From Pedobacter sp. UBA1654 (GTDB taxonomy: Bacteria; Bacteroidota; Bacteroidia; Sphingobacteriales; Sphingobacteriaceae): a DNA stretch of 6,660 bases. Positions 6,511 to 6,660 of the stretch are shown here, in pieces. Numbering within the stretch: position 1 is the first letter of the stretch; each line of letters opens with the position of its first letter. The stretch covers positions 44,602-51,261 of the forward strand of contig DCLG01000077.1 of assembly GCA_002320935.1 (NCBI GenBank), given 5' to 3'. The notes under the pieces are model-generated. The model ran no database searches and was not told the DNA's origin. It saw nothing but the letters and a program-made list of their open reading frames with translations. A program made the position numbers and the translations under genes.

Positions 6511-6660
6511 TCATTTGATCAGCGGCAAAGTAATGATAAACACCGTGCCCTTGTCTTTTTCACTCTGAACTTTAATGCTGCCATTCAGCTGCTTCACAAT
6601 ATCCTGAACATAGTTCAGTCCTAATCCAAAGCCTTTTACATCGTGTAAATTACCTGTTGG
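6511..6660 (-). CDS. Sensor histidine kinase, 3' end only (truncated by window edge)
   Basis: This is the last 49 codons and TGA stop (6513-6511) of a gene entering from the right edge. The reading frame gives VKGFGLGLNYVQDIVKQLNG, then SIKVQSEKDKGTVFIITLPL and a final IK. This is the C-terminal end of a HATPase_c (GHKL) domain, with the G2 box GFGLGL contacting ATP and the usual closing KGTVFxxxLPL strand. The phospho-accepting His, sensor domain and N/G1 boxes lie outside the window. The order kinase then response regulator, on the same strand with a 67-nt spacer, marks it as the probable cognate kinase of the RprY-like regulator, so it would be RprX-like. It was too short to stand out as a long reading frame, but the motif match is clear. 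Confidence 0.9.
   Translation of the reverse strand, partial: PTGNLHDVKGFGLGLNYVQDIVKQLNGSIKVQSEKDKGTVFIITLPLIK

Noticed and set aside
1..6660. Search for mobile elements, CRISPR arrays, tRNAs, rRNAs, toxin-antitoxin or defence genes
   Set aside because: No transposase or integrase motif, no regularly spaced repeat array, no tRNA-like cloverleaf and no small paired genes were seen. Genes or gene fragments account for nearly all of the window. The PIF1-like helicase alone is not evidence of a defence island.

Overview
The window reads as chromosomal DNA of a Bacteroidota bacterium, most likely Sphingobacteriaceae (Pedobacter-like). That placement is an inference from four things: the protein families present, the way the HtrA and RprY-like proteins read, the scarcity of clear Shine-Dalgarno sequences, and several matches to the Bacteroidota -7 promoter element TAnnTTTG. 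No database search was possible. Coding density is very high. The longest non-coding stretch is the 123-bp gap between htrA and dapF, and no stretch over 300 bp lacks a gene.

Layout from left to right: (1) 1-638, minus strand, the N-terminal part of an HtrA/Deg-type periplasmic serine protease, cut off by the left edge before its catalytic serine. (2) 639-761, a divergent intergenic region with candidate promoters in both directions. (3) 762-1550, plus strand, dapF (diaminopimelate epimerase), complete with both catalytic cysteines. (4) 1547-3835, minus strand, a large PIF1-like superfamily 1 helicase with a C-terminal RecQ/YpbB-type helix-turn-helix domain. It converges on dapF, and the two stop codons interlock in a CTAG tetranucleotide. 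(5) 3925-5712, minus strand, a DUF4153 polytopic membrane protein with a long soluble C-terminal domain. (6) 5748-6443, minus strand, an OmpR/PhoB-family response regulator resembling RprY. (7) 6511-6660, minus strand, the last 49 codons of a sensor histidine kinase that enters from the right edge.

The genes fall into two functional groups. From 6660 down to about 3925 there is a probable same-strand unit: histidine kinase, response regulator, DUF4153 membrane protein. Gaps of 67 and 35 nt suggest that an envelope-related two-component system is transcribed with a membrane protein of unknown role. The helicase may be read through from it or may use its own promoter in the 89-nt gap. On the left, dapF (lysine and peptidoglycan precursor synthesis) and htrA (envelope protein quality control) are transcribed divergently.

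All complete genes look intact, with family-typical motifs. I see no insertion sequence, CRISPR array, tRNA, rRNA, phage gene or clear sign of recent transfer. The points of most interest are the stop-codon interlock, the helicase architecture, and the DUF4153 gene beside the two-component system. I did not find a convincing new biological system.
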